Source: Sphingobacterium litopenaei
GTDB taxonomy: Bacteria > Bacteroidota > Bacteroidia > Sphingobacteriales > Sphingobacteriaceae
Length of the DNA stretch: 64,000 bases
Direction: 5' to 3'
Assembly: GCF_014692495.1 (NCBI RefSeq)
Contig: NZ_JACOIJ010000010.1
Location: 43,961 to 107,960, forward strand
Shown here: piece after piece, positions 7,640 through 16,603 of the stretch
Layout: each line of letters starts with the position of its first letter
Numbering within the stretch: the first letter of the stretch is position 1
The notes under the pieces: generated by a model
What the model saw: only the letters and a program-made list of their open reading frames with translations
Database searches by the model: none
Told to the model about the DNA's origin: nothing
Made by a program: the position numbers and the translations under genes

Positions 7640-10639
7640 TTAAAAATTTAAGTTTAAACCGAATGTATAAATCGCTGGAACAGGATAAGTTCCGTTGTCT
7701 ACTCCAAATGAAGTCGTACTTCCGCCAATCTCAGGGGTAAAGCCAGTATTTTTTGAGAATGTAGCGACGTTTTGTGCATTCAAAAACAATCGCAGATTTT
7801 GAAGACGCATTTTATTCAATGTTTCAGAAGGGAAGGAGTAGCCTAAAGTAATATCACGAATTCTGAAGAAACTTCCATCTTCAATAAAGTAAGTAGAATA
7901 TTGTCTATTTACTGATCGGCCTTCATGAAGTATAGGCTCCCAGTTAGAGGTTCCTTCACCATTCCAACGTCCTAGACGGTCTGTAAGAAAATTGAACGTT
8001 GCAAATTGGTTTTGATTCCAAGTACGCAGAATTTCGTTGCCATGTACACCTTGGAATTCTATGCCTAAATCAAAATTTTTGTAGGAAGATGAAAGAGAAA
8101 TTCCATAGAAAAAGTCTGGCGTAGGATTACCAATCATGGTTCTATCTTGCGTATTGATTACGCCATTATTATCTATATCTCTATATTTGATATCTCCTGG
8201 TAAAAAGGCTCCTCCGCCTAATCCATTTGTAGCATATTGATTAATTTCAGATTGATTTTGGAAAATACCATCGTGAACATATCCCCAGAAGTAACCAATA
8301 GGAAAACCAGCTACCGTACGAGATGCACCGCTTATAATATCGTAACCGTCTGTAGATAGTTTAACTACATTATTTTTAATAGTAGTAATGTTAGCTCCGA
8401 TGGAGAGGTTCCAGTTTTCGGATAGACTTTGCTGCCAAGTAGCAGCTGCTTCAATACCTTTATTTTGGATAGTTCCTAGATTACTTAATCCAGGTTTACT
8501 TCCCAAAATACCAGGTACGCGAACTAAAATATCTTCTGTATTCTTATTGTAATACACTGCTTCGACACTTAGCTTATTCTGAATAGCATTAAATTCAAAA
8601 CCTGCTTCCCAGCTTTTCACGACTTCCCAATGTAAATTTGCATCAGGAATATACTCTGCTTCATACGCAGGAACTAAATTATCTCCAAATACGGCAGAGT
8701 TGCCAGGTACCATCAGCGGGTACATCGGATACCAATTACCTCCTACATTTTGATTTCCTAAAGAAGCCCAAGATCCCTTTAGTTTCAGGTTGTTGATGGA
8801 TTCTACATTTTGCATAAAGCCTTCTTCGCTCAGCACCCAAGCAGCACCGATAGAATAGAAATTTTGCCAAGGTTTGCCATTTTTCGCAAAGGCAGAGCTT
8901 CCATCTCTTCTGAAAGAGGTATTTATTAAATATCTTCCATCATAATTGTACAAAGCCCTTGCTAACCAGGACAAAGTTCGGTATTCTGAGGCTGTACTGT
9001 TACCAGTAGTGGTAGCAGGATCTCCTATATTTACGTACCAATAATCTGGATCATTTGGAATTTCAATTCCTTCGCCTTGCGTTCTACGTGCTGTGGTAGC
9101 TTCATTACCTTGTAAATAAGTTGTAAAACCGCCCATTAAGGTGAGGTTGTGTTTTCCGAACGTGTTTCTATAGTTTAACAACCAATCTGTTTGGTATTTA
9201 TAATGTGTGTTTTGTTCGTGATTAACGGAAGTCAATTGATTGCCAATACGTTCTGATTTATTTTCACCTTGAATATCAGGGTTGTAAACCGAGACTAATC
9301 CTTGGTAAGTCCTTAAATTATTAAATCCATAATCAGCAGATAAGTTTACCCTAAAATTGAAATGTTCTAGAAAATCAACTTCCGCGTACCAATTAGCTAA
9401 AGCTCTATAATTGATTCCAATGTATGTATTTTTTCTTTCCTCAATATCTACAAGGGGATTATTAACCTGTGCACGTTGGAAGTCAGGTAAAGTATGATAA
9501 AGACCATATTGATCGTTGAATATCGGAGCATTTGGAGCTGCAAGGATAGATCCAAATACATTACGTTCTTGTGGTAGGCGAGCGCGGTAACCATTGATGA
9601 CTATACCTGTTTTAAAATTGTCTGTTAATCTTACCTCATCATTAATGTTTAACGTTATTTGGCTATGCTTCTCATGGTTAATTATTCCTTCGTCTGTAGA
9701 ATATCCTAACCCTAAACGAAATGAATTCCGTTCTGTCGCTCCACTAACACTAAGATTATTGTAATTGAGAATAGCATTTCTGAATATTTCATCCTGCCAA
9801 TCGGTATTGCCAGTCCAATTACTGTAGTTATAAGGTGCATCACCCTGATTAGCTCGCTGCTCATCGTACAATTCCTTGAATTGCGCAGCGTTTGCCATGT
9901 TCATACGCTTTGCCACATTTTTCATCCCTACACGCGTATTGAACTCAAAATTCAATTGTCCTGATTTAGCGCGTTTGGTGGTAATAGCGATAACTCCATT
10001 TGCTCCTCTAACCCCGAAAATAGCTAAACTCGATGGATCCCGTAGTACTTCCATGCTTTCGATATCAGAAGGATTCAGGAAATTGATGTTGTCATTTAAC
10101 AACCCATCGACCACATACAACGGTTTAGCACCATTGATGGAATTCGTTCCCCGAATACGAATGTCTGGTTCTTGCCCTGGTCTACCCGAATTGGTCACTT
10201 GTAAACCTGGAACTTTACCTTGCAAATTAGCGATAGGATTTGTTCCTGGTCTATCCACGATGTCTTCGCCTTTTATTTGTGTGATGGATCCCGTTAAATC
10301 TCTCTTCCGAGCCGTACCATATCCGATGACAACTACTTCTTCAAGCGCATTGTCATCACTGACCAAAAACACATCAATTTGACTTTGATTTCCAACAACA
10401 ATATCTTGTGGCTGATAACCAATGAAAGTGAATGTTAAGGTATCTCCCGCTGCAGCTACAATAGAATATTGTCCTACAGCATTCGTTTGTACCGCTGTCG
10501 CTTTGCTTTTTATAGAGACAGTAACACCAGGTATAGTTACTAAAGATTCTTCATCTTTTACTATCCCCGTAATCGTATTTTGCGCATTAACTGAATTAGC
10601 ATAGAGCAAAATCATGAACAAAGTAAATATATACCTCAT
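7640..10639 (-). CDS. SusC/RagA-family TonB-linked outer-membrane transporter
   Basis: A 999-residue protein with a Sec signal (cleavage after NSVNA), a carboxypeptidase-regulatory-like domain (about 22-95), a TonB-box region EEVVVIGYGTARKRD, a plug with IRGTNSINGAKPLYVVDG and VLRDPSSLAIFGVRGANGVI, and a 22-strand barrel ending in FGLNLNF with the terminal Phe expected for BAM targeting. It imports the ligand captured by the SusD partner. It is the first gene of SusC-SusD-GH144. No anti-sigma/ECF pair or SusR-type regulator is adjacent, so regulation is not evident here, although a hybrid kinase (now interrupted) follows the locus. Confidence 0.95.
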   Translation of the reverse strand: MRYIFTLFMILLYANSVNAQNTITGIVKDEESLVTIPGVTVSIKSKATAVQTNAVGQYSIVAAAGDTLTFTFIGYQPQDIVVGNQSQIDVFLVSDDNALEEVVVIGYGTARKRDLTGSITQIKGEDIVDRPGTNPIANLQGKVPGLQVTNSGRPGQEPDIRIRGTNSINGAKPLYVVDGLLNDNINFLNPSDIESMEVLRDPSSLAIFGVRGANGVIAITTKRAKSGQLNFEFNTRVGMKNVAKRMNMANAAQFKELYDEQRANQGDAPYNYSNWTGNTDWQDEIFRNAILNYNNLSVSGATERNSFRLGLGYSTDEGIINHEKHSQITLNINDEVRLTDNFKTGIVINGYRARLPQERNVFGSILAAPNAPIFNDQYGLYHTLPDFQRAQVNNPLVDIEERKNTYIGINYRALANWYAEVDFLEHFNFRVNLSADYGFNNLRTYQGLVSVYNPDIQGENKSERIGNQLTSVNHEQNTHYKYQTDWLLNYRNTFGKHNLTLMGGFTTYLQGNEATTARRTQGEGIEIPNDPDYWYVNIGDPATTTGNSTASEYRTLSWLARALYNYDGRYLINTSFRRDGSSAFAKNGKPWQNFYSIGAAWVLSEEGFMQNVESINNLKLKGSWASLGNQNVGGNWYPMYPLMVPGNSAVFGDNLVPAYEAEYIPDANLHWEVVKSWEAGFEFNAIQNKLSVEAVYYNKNTEDILVRVPGILGSKPGLSNLGTIQNKGIEAAATWQQSLSENWNLSIGANITTIKNNVVKLSTDGYDIISGASRTVAGFPIGYFWGYVHDGIFQNQSEINQYATNGLGGGAFLPGDIKYRDIDNNGVINTQDRTMIGNPTPDFFYGISLSSSYKNFDLGIEFQGVHGNEILRTWNQNQFATFNFLTDRLGRWNGEGTSNWEPILHEGRSVNRQYSTYFIEDGSFFRIRDITLGYSFPSETLNKMRLQNLRLFLNAQNVATFSKNTGFTPEIGGSTTSFGVDNGTYPVPAIYTFGLNLNF

Positions 10640-10810
10640 ATTATTTTGGTTTATAAAGTTTATGTTTATTAGTTTGGTAGTTTTGTAAAGTGATTAGCCT
10701 TCAATTAAGCCTAACTTTATGTTAGTGTTCTACACAGTATACTTTGTATAACAAATAAGTGAAATTTTCGTTTGATGGAAGAAGAGAATTTCTTTGTTTG
10801 AGGAGGAGGG

Positions 10811-10850
10811 GGAAATAAAAAACGGAATATGTTTGGCATATCCCGTCTTT
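10811..10850 (-). terminator. Rho-independent terminator after the PhnA-like gene
   Basis: On the minus strand a stem CGGGATATG/CATATTCCG (8 of 9 pairs, 5-base loop) is followed by a run of T. It lies just past the stop of the PhnA-like gene. Confidence 0.7.
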
Positions 10851-10868
10851 ATTTATGTGAAAAGTATA

Positions 10869-11447
10869 CTATCCTTTTCTCAAATATTTTGTAAGAATTA
10901 CGATAGTTTGACCATCGATTTTTCCTTCGATATACTCTGTGTTATTCGGGTCAAGGCGGATATTTTTTACCACTGTTCCTAATTTAGCGTTAACAGAAGA
11001 ACCTTTTACATCTAATGTTTTGATCAACACCACCGTGTCACCTTCGTATAAGCGCGTTCCGTTAGAATCCTGGTGGAACTCTACCGTTGCTTCTGCTTCG
11101 TGATCACCTGTTTTCTTAGCCCACTCTAAATTTTCTTCTTCCAAATATAAGATGTCTAAGTTGTCAATAGCCCAGCTTTCGTTGCGTAAGCGACTTAAGA
11201 TTCTCCATGCTACTACTTGTACAGGAGCATGCTCCGACCACATGGTCTCACTCAAAACTTTCCAATGTTCAGGATCAATTTGTTCTGTCTTTTCGATTTG
11301 AGATTTACAAGTTTGACATACATAAATACTATTATCAGCATTCACGATAGACACTGGAGGAACTTCATAAACACTCAAATTGGATATGCTGTTGCACAAT
11401 TCACATTTGCTTCCGCTTCTTTCTTGAAGTTGTTTTTCTAAACTCAT
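10869..11447 (-). CDS. PhnA/YjdM-family zinc-ribbon protein
   Basis: A 192-residue protein with an N-terminal zinc ribbon (C15-x2-C18 and C44-x2-C47) and the C-terminal PhnA domain with LYEGDTVVLIKTLDVKG and a final KTKYLRKG-like tail (TKYLRKG). Proteins of this family are named after the phosphonate operon, but their function is unsettled and they are not required for C-P bond cleavage in general. The middle (about 60-110) is an extension common in Bacteroidetes versions. It stands alone on the minus strand with its own terminator; there are no phosphonate genes nearby, so the name should not be read as a role in phosphonate use. Confidence 0.85.
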   Translation of the reverse strand: MSLEKQLQERSGSKCELCNSISNLSVYEVPPVSIVNADNSIYVCQTCKSQIEKTEQIDPEHWKVLSETMWSEHAPVQVVAWRILSRLRNESWAIDNLDILYLEEENLEWAKKTGDHEAEATVEFHQDSNGTRLYEGDTVVLIKTLDVKGSSVNAKLGTVVKNIRLDPNNTEYIEGKIDGQTIVILTKYLRKG

Positions 11448-11577
11448 ATAGGTTAATTAAAAAACCAAAAATACGAAATATCGTTCATATTACCTTTATC
11501 AAGTGTTTTACTTAAGTTATTTTCGATTTTGGTAAGGAATTTGTTAAATTCAATAAACTTAAAATCAAATTTGAAAT

Positions 11578-12438
11578 ATGAAATGGCAAGGAGGCCGCAA
11601 AGGAGGCAACATCGAAGATAGACGAGGTATGTCTGGCGGTAAAAAATTAGCTTTAGGTGGTGTAGGTGGAGTTATAGTGTTGTTGATTAGTCTTTTTATG
11701 GGCGGAGATCCCGGTCAATTATTAGAGCAAATGCAGGGTGGTGCATTAACCACTGAGCAAGGAGAATATCAATCTACACCTGAAGAAGACAGACTGATGG
11801 AATTTTCGGAGATAGTACTGACCAGTACAGATGAAGTATGGACACATGTTTTCAAACAAGGAGGACAACAATATAAAAAACCTACCTTAGCTGTATACTC
11901 GCAGGCTACGGAAACAGGAGGCTGTGGAGTGGGGCAGTCTTCTTTTGGGCCATTTTATTGTCCTGGAGATAATACAGTCTATTTAGATTTGAGCTTTAAT
12001 CGAGAATTGAGTTCTAAGTTTGGTGCTAAAGGTGAATTTGCTTTGGCGTATGTTATTGCGCATGAGGTAGGACATCATATTCAAAATCTTACTGGTGTTT
12101 TGAGTCAGACAAATGCAATGCGTGCAAAAATGAGTGAGCGCGAATACAATAAGATATCCGTGATGACGGAATTGCAGGCAGATTTTTATGCGGGCGTGTG
12201 GGCACACTATTTGAATAAGCTTACTAGTATAGAAATTACGTACGATGATATATTAGATGGTATGCGTGCTGCTGCTGCGGTGGGAGATGATCATATTCAA
12301 GAACAAACTTATGGTCACTCTAATCCAGAATCTTTTACCCACGGCACCTCCGAACAGCGTATGTACTGGTTTAAGAAAGGTTATGAAACTGGCGATATTA
12401 ATGCAGGAAACACCTTTAATGATCCAAGTTTAAGATAA
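11578..12438 (+). CDS. YpfJ-type neutral zinc metallopeptidase, membrane-anchored
   Basis: A 286-residue protein of the putative neutral zinc metallopeptidase family (PF04228). The N-terminus is basic and glycine-rich (WQGGRKGGNIEDRRG), followed by one TM segment (about 25-42), and the peptidase domain carries HEVGHH (His162) with a downstream Glu in TELQADFYAGVW. The domain probably faces the periplasm. Substrates are unknown for the family. Length and architecture match the usual form. The gene is monocistronic with a strong terminator 5 bases after its stop. Confidence 0.9.
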   Translation: MKWQGGRKGGNIEDRRGMSGGKKLALGGVGGVIVLLISLFMGGDPGQLLEQMQGGALTTEQGEYQSTPEEDRLMEFSEIVLTSTDEVWTHVFKQGGQQYKKPTLAVYSQATETGGCGVGQSSFGPFYCPGDNTVYLDLSFNRELSSKFGAKGEFALAYVIAHEVGHHIQNLTGVLSQTNAMRAKMSEREYNKISVMTELQADFYAGVWAHYLNKLTSIEITYDDILDGMRAAAAVGDDHIQEQTYGHSNPESFTHGTSEQRMYWFKKGYETGDINAGNTFNDPSLR

Positions 12439-12443
12439 TATTA

Positions 12444-12477
12444 AAATCCCTTTGTAGTACGACAAAGGGATTTTTTT
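12444..12477 (+). terminator. Rho-independent terminator
   Basis: AAATCCCTTTGT and ACAAAGGGATTT pair perfectly around a short loop and run into seven T. It follows the zinc peptidase gene. Confidence 0.92.
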
Positions 12478-12831
12478 ACACCCCTTTCGAAATATCTACT
12501 GGTAATTTTACCCTAGGAAACCAGTTATTCCATTTGATATATCCCAAAAATAAAAAGGACCATCTTTTATAAAATAAAGAAATAGTCACTTCTTATTATA
12601 AAATGGGTTAAAACGTGCTTTCCAATTTTTTCGAAATATTCATTTGCGACAGAAAATTGTTCAACATGGAAAGCATCTTGACTACAAATAACTTGTTTAT
12701 TTCTAAATGATTATCGATAGTTTAATGACTTCAATTTAGGATAAGATGTTTATGCAACAAAAGTAACAAATGCGTTATTTTGCATTTTTATTATTTAAAA
12801 TCTGCATTATTTAACATATTTTCGCGTTATT
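12478..12831. other. 354-base intergenic region before the protease operon
   Basis: No open frame with coding character is seen on either strand. It must hold the promoter of the S8-S9-SusCD operon, but no convincing -33/-7 pair was found. GGTAA-TT-TTACC (about 12501-12512) and a GCGTTATT repeat at 12772-12779 and 12824-12831, the second touching the ATG, are the only visible patterns. Confidence 0.5.
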
Positions 12832-14367
12832 ATGCGTTTTTTGAAAATATTTGTAATCGTGCAGATTCTTTTTTATTCAGAATCATCCTTTGCACAGAAA
12901 AGTTCTTTACCAATACATTGGCATCATAGTAATAGCGATCAAGGTTATTTTGGAGTTAACACAAATCAAGCTTATGAATATATCAGCAATCAGAAACTCA
13001 GCTTGAAACCTGTAGTAGTAGCTGTTATAGATGGCGATTTAGATACCAATCATGAAGATTTAAAATCCAATTTGTGGGTTTATACCAAACCAAATAAACA
13101 TTATCCTGAGGCAGTAAACGGCTGGAACTTCTTAGGAACGAGCAACAATACTCATATCACAAAAGTAGGTACAGAGGCTTTTCGTGAATATAAACGTCTA
13201 CGTCCCAAATATGAAAATACTAAAATTTCGGATTGGAAGAAGAAACAGGATATTGCTGAATTCAACTATTTCTTGCAGGTAAAAAAAGATGCTAAAATCC
13301 AGGGCTACCTTAATTTCTTTCCAATAATCAAATTAACTTACGAAGCATTTCGTTTGACGGATTCTACAATCAAAGCACAAAATTTGGATGGATCAGCTTT
13401 ATCGATAAAAGATTTAGCAAACTTAAAATCTGATGCTACTACGCAAGAATATATTGAAGCAGCTAGACGTTCTTCCTTTCGCTATGCAGAAACGACGAAG
13501 TGGAACGATTTATATGCTTTTCAGGTACAGGAATATCAAACAGCTGTAAAGCGAATTGAGAGTTTGGATGATCAATCGAATCCTAGATATACCATAGGCG
13601 ATAACATTAAATCATTAGGTGATAAATATTATGGTAATGCGGTGTTGGTGGATTCAAATAGCTTCCATGGTACATTCGTTGGTGGGCTAATTGCTGCTGA
13701 TCGTCATAATGAAATTGGAATAAATGGTATTGCTGATAATGCTAAATTGATGGGGATTCGTGCAGTTCCGGACGGAGATGAATTTGATAAAGATATTGCT
13801 TTGTCTATTCGCTTTGCTGTGGATTATGGTGCAAATATCATTAACATGAGCTTTGGTAAATATTATTCGCCAAATAGCAAATGGGTAACTGACGCAATTA
13901 AATATGCCATGCGCAAGAATGTAATTGTTGTTCAAGCTGCTGGTAATGACAATAAGAATTTAGACACAATCAATAGTTATCCGATCAAACCTGCGAAAAT
14001 CGAGAAAACTAAAAATTCATACTTACGTATTGGCGCTTCCACAAGTGAAGGAACAAAAGCTTCTTTTTCTAACTATGGCAGCAAAGAGGTTGATTTTTTT
14101 GCGCCAGGCGAGAAAGTGACTTCTACATCTACATTTGATCAATATAAAACGGCGAACGGAACTTCATTCTCCGCGCCTATAGTTTCAGGTGTGGCTGCTT
14201 TAGTTTGGGGAGTTTATCCTGAATTAAAAGCTTACGAAGTTGTAGAGATTTTGAAACGTTCAGCTGCTAAAAATCATGTAGCGGGTCTTCAGAATTATGC
14301 GGTTACGCCAGGAATCGTAGATGCTTACCAAGCATTATTAATTGCTTATGAATATGTTAAGAAATAG
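12832..14367 (+). CDS. Secreted S8 (subtilisin-family) serine peptidase
   Basis: A 511-residue subtilase with Sec signal (cleavage after SSFAQ) and an intact triad: Asp67 in VIDGDLD, His279 in HGTFVGG and Ser445 in GTSFSAP; the oxyanion Asn is in AAGNDN. The D-to-H distance is about 212 residues rather than the 30-40 of subtilisin, owing to a charged, helical insertion (about 85-265), a shape known from Bacteroidetes subtilases. There is no C-terminal sorting domain. It is exported to the periplasm or surface and degrades protein. It is the first gene of a six-gene run; the next gene starts inside its last codons, which suggests translational coupling with the S9 peptidase. Confidence 0.92.
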   Translation: MRFLKIFVIVQILFYSESSFAQKSSLPIHWHHSNSDQGYFGVNTNQAYEYISNQKLSLKPVVVAVIDGDLDTNHEDLKSNLWVYTKPNKHYPEAVNGWNFLGTSNNTHITKVGTEAFREYKRLRPKYENTKISDWKKKQDIAEFNYFLQVKKDAKIQGYLNFFPIIKLTYEAFRLTDSTIKAQNLDGSALSIKDLANLKSDATTQEYIEAARRSSFRYAETTKWNDLYAFQVQEYQTAVKRIESLDDQSNPRYTIGDNIKSLGDKYYGNAVLVDSNSFHGTFVGGLIAADRHNEIGINGIADNAKLMGIRAVPDGDEFDKDIALSIRFAVDYGANIINMSFGKYYSPNSKWVTDAIKYAMRKNVIVVQAAGNDNKNLDTINSYPIKPAKIEKTKNSYLRIGASTSEGTKASFSNYGSKEVDFFAPGEKVTSTSTFDQYKTANGTSFSAPIVSGVAALVWGVYPELKAYEVVEILKRSAAKNHVAGLQNYAVTPGIVDAYQALLIAYEYVKK

Positions 14368-16600
14368 TTCGCTAGCCTTTATTTTATTTGGTTTTGTTTC
14401 TGTGTACGGGCAGACATTGCCTGTCAAGTCTAAGTATGAATCTTCGAGTCAACTTATTACGAATAACAGTATTAACGTAAACTGGAAAAGCTCAGCTGCC
14501 TATTATGTGTGGACAGCAGGTGAAGACAAGGTTTTGTATAAAATAGATTTAAGAAGCAAAAAGAAAACCAAGATTACTGACGAGAATACATTAAAATCAC
14601 TTCTTCAAAAAGGAAACTTCGGTACTGCTACGGAAATTGAAAAGTGGAATTTGTACAGTTATCAGGTAGATGATAAACAAACTTCTTTGTCTTTTAAATT
14701 CAAAGGATCGAATATTATCTATTCCTTTCAACAAAAAATCCTTAAGCAAGAAGAAGTAAAAACTTCCTCTAATAAAGGGGGATATAAAGCTCCTTCAGCT
14801 GAATATTGGAAGAAATTTAATGCTGATAGCACGAAGTATATTTTTGGTAAAGGTCATCAGTTGTATTTGTTTGATGTTAAGGCTAATAAAGAGTATAAAT
14901 TATCATGTGATGGTGAGCCTTATTTCTCTTACAATAGTAATAATACGGCGGATAATGATACGACAAAGATTGTTAGTACAAGCGCTATTTGGTTAGGAGA
15001 TAATGTCTTAGCTTGGCGTGAAGATAAGCGCATGATCGGGGAAATGGCAGTAATTAATAGCCTATCCAATCCTCGTCCAACTATTCGCACGTATAAATTT
15101 CCTATGCCGGGTGACTCTACCACAATAGGGTACGATGTCAAAATTTGGAATACATCAAATCGTGAGGCAAAAACGATTAAAGTTACCGAAGAAAAAGATC
15201 AGCGTATTATTCTTGCTGGACAGCTTGTCAATGGAAGAACCTATTTGTGGGCAGATCGTTTAGGTACTAATACGTCTTACACTTACTTCCTAAGACGCTC
15301 TCGTTCGAATGAGAAAGTAGAATTGTGCCGTTTGGATTTCAATACAGGAAACGTAAAAGTATTGATTACTGAATCTACATTACCGCATGTAAATGAGCAA
15401 TTGTTTAATGTAAAGATTTTCAATTCGGATAAAGATATTTTGTATTGGTCTGAGCGCACCGGATTTGGTCAGTACTATCATTATGACAATACTGGTAAAT
15501 TGTTGAACAAAATTGGTCCAAAGGGAGACTATGTGGTTAGCAAAATTGTTGAATTGGATACAGCCAAGAGAGAATTGTTCTTGGAAGTATACGGTTATTC
15601 CAAAACTGTAAATCCATATTACAAGCAATATATCAAGGCGTATTTGGATAATGAAAAAGGTGTTTTATTGACCCCAGAGGCTGCTAATAATCAAATCGAG
15701 TTTTCAGACGATAAAAAATACATCTTAAATACATATTCTACAGCTAATTCGCCGAGTACGCACGTTATTCGCGACACAAATGGAAAGTTGATAAGTACAC
15801 TTGGTCAAGCGAATATCGACAAGCTAATAACTATCGGTTGGTCTGCGCCAGAACAAATTCAGCTAAATGCTGCGGACGATTCGACAATGTTGTACGGACT
15901 TTTGTACAAGCCATCGAACTTTGATCCAACAAGAAAATACCCCATTATTACTTCGGTATATCCAGGACCACAAGAGGATTTTGTACCGCAATCTTTCTCT
16001 GTAGATGACAACAACCATCAATCCTTTGCGGATTTAGGATTTTTAGTGGTTCAAGTTCCATCGAGAGGTTCTTCACCTTACAGAGGATTGAAATTCCACG
16101 GATATAGTCATGGCAATATGCGCGACTATCCCTTAGCAGATAACAAAAAGACTATAGAAGATTTGGCGAAAGAAAGACCTTATATCAATCTGGATAAAGT
16201 AGGAATCTTTGGGCACTCAGGCGGTGGTTTTATGACAGCGACGGCCATGATGACTTATCCAGACTTTTACAAAGTTGGTGTTGCCGCTTCGGGTAATTAT
16301 GATCCAAACATTTATACCCAATGGTGGGGTGAAACTTATCATGGGATAAATACAACGAATAAGCCAAACTACATTCCTACGACAGCAGAATTAGCGCCTA
16401 ATCTAAAAGGAAAACTTTTGCTCATTACGGGTGACGTAGATACTAATGTACATCCGGCTAATACGTTCCGTTTGGCAAATGCTTTAATCAAGGCAAATAA
16501 GTTTTTTGATATGATGGTTTTGCCTGGAAAAGATCACGGTTTGGGGGATTGGTATTACCAATCGTTAATAGCGAATTATTTTTTATTACACCTAAAATAA
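14348..16600 (+). CDS. S9 family (prolyl oligopeptidase/DPP-like) peptidase
   Basis: About 750 residues with an N-terminal signal (SLAFILFGFVSVYGQ), a DPP-type beta-propeller and a C-terminal alpha/beta-hydrolase. The catalytic Ser lies in GHSGGGF (about 624), Asp in GDVDTNVHP (about 696) and His in KDHGLGD (about 729). A start at ATG 14348 (or 14354) overlaps the end of the S8 gene by 20 (or 14) bases; a TTG in frame at 14342 is less likely. Exported S9 enzymes trim peptides, often removing dipeptides or cleaving oligopeptides. Paired with an S8 endopeptidase and a SusCD importer, a role in converting protein into importable peptides is likely. Confidence 0.9.
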   Translation: MNMLRNSSLAFILFGFVSVYGQTLPVKSKYESSSQLITNNSINVNWKSSAAYYVWTAGEDKVLYKIDLRSKKKTKITDENTLKSLLQKGNFGTATEIEKWNLYSYQVDDKQTSLSFKFKGSNIIYSFQQKILKQEEVKTSSNKGGYKAPSAEYWKKFNADSTKYIFGKGHQLYLFDVKANKEYKLSCDGEPYFSYNSNNTADNDTTKIVSTSAIWLGDNVLAWREDKRMIGEMAVINSLSNPRPTIRTYKFPMPGDSTTIGYDVKIWNTSNREAKTIKVTEEKDQRIILAGQLVNGRTYLWADRLGTNTSYTYFLRRSRSNEKVELCRLDFNTGNVKVLITESTLPHVNEQLFNVKIFNSDKDILYWSERTGFGQYYHYDNTGKLLNKIGPKGDYVVSKIVELDTAKRELFLEVYGYSKTVNPYYKQYIKAYLDNEKGVLLTPEAANNQIEFSDDKKYILNTYSTANSPSTHVIRDTNGKLISTLGQANIDKLITIGWSAPEQIQLNAADDSTMLYGLLYKPSNFDPTRKYPIITSVYPGPQEDFVPQSFSVDDNNHQSFADLGFLVVQVPSRGSSPYRGLKFHGYSHGNMRDYPLADNKKTIEDLAKERPYINLDKVGIFGHSGGGFMTATAMMTYPDFYKVGVAASGNYDPNIYTQWWGETYHGINTTNKPNYIPTTAELAPNLKGKLLLITGDVDTNVHPANTFRLANALIKANKFFDMMVLPGKDHGLGDWYYQSLIANYFLLHLK

Positions 16601-16603
16601 ATA

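Noticed and set aside
9876..10382. 168-residue plus-strand frame inside the first SusC gene
   Set aside because: Exactly opposite the conserved plug region; a mirror of strong codon bias, not a gene.
10694..10714. Imperfect dyad TTAGCCTT/AAGCCTAA upstream of the first SusC gene
   Set aside because: Seven of eight pairs at operator-like distance, but a single short dyad in AT-rich leader DNA with no regulator nearby is not enough to call a site.
10869..11447. Phosphonate utilization role for the PhnA-like gene
   Set aside because: The name is historical; no C-P lyase or phosphonate transporter genes are nearby.
12772..12831. Repeat of GCGTTATT before the S8 protease gene
   Set aside because: Only two 8-base copies, 52 bases apart; likely chance in low-complexity DNA.
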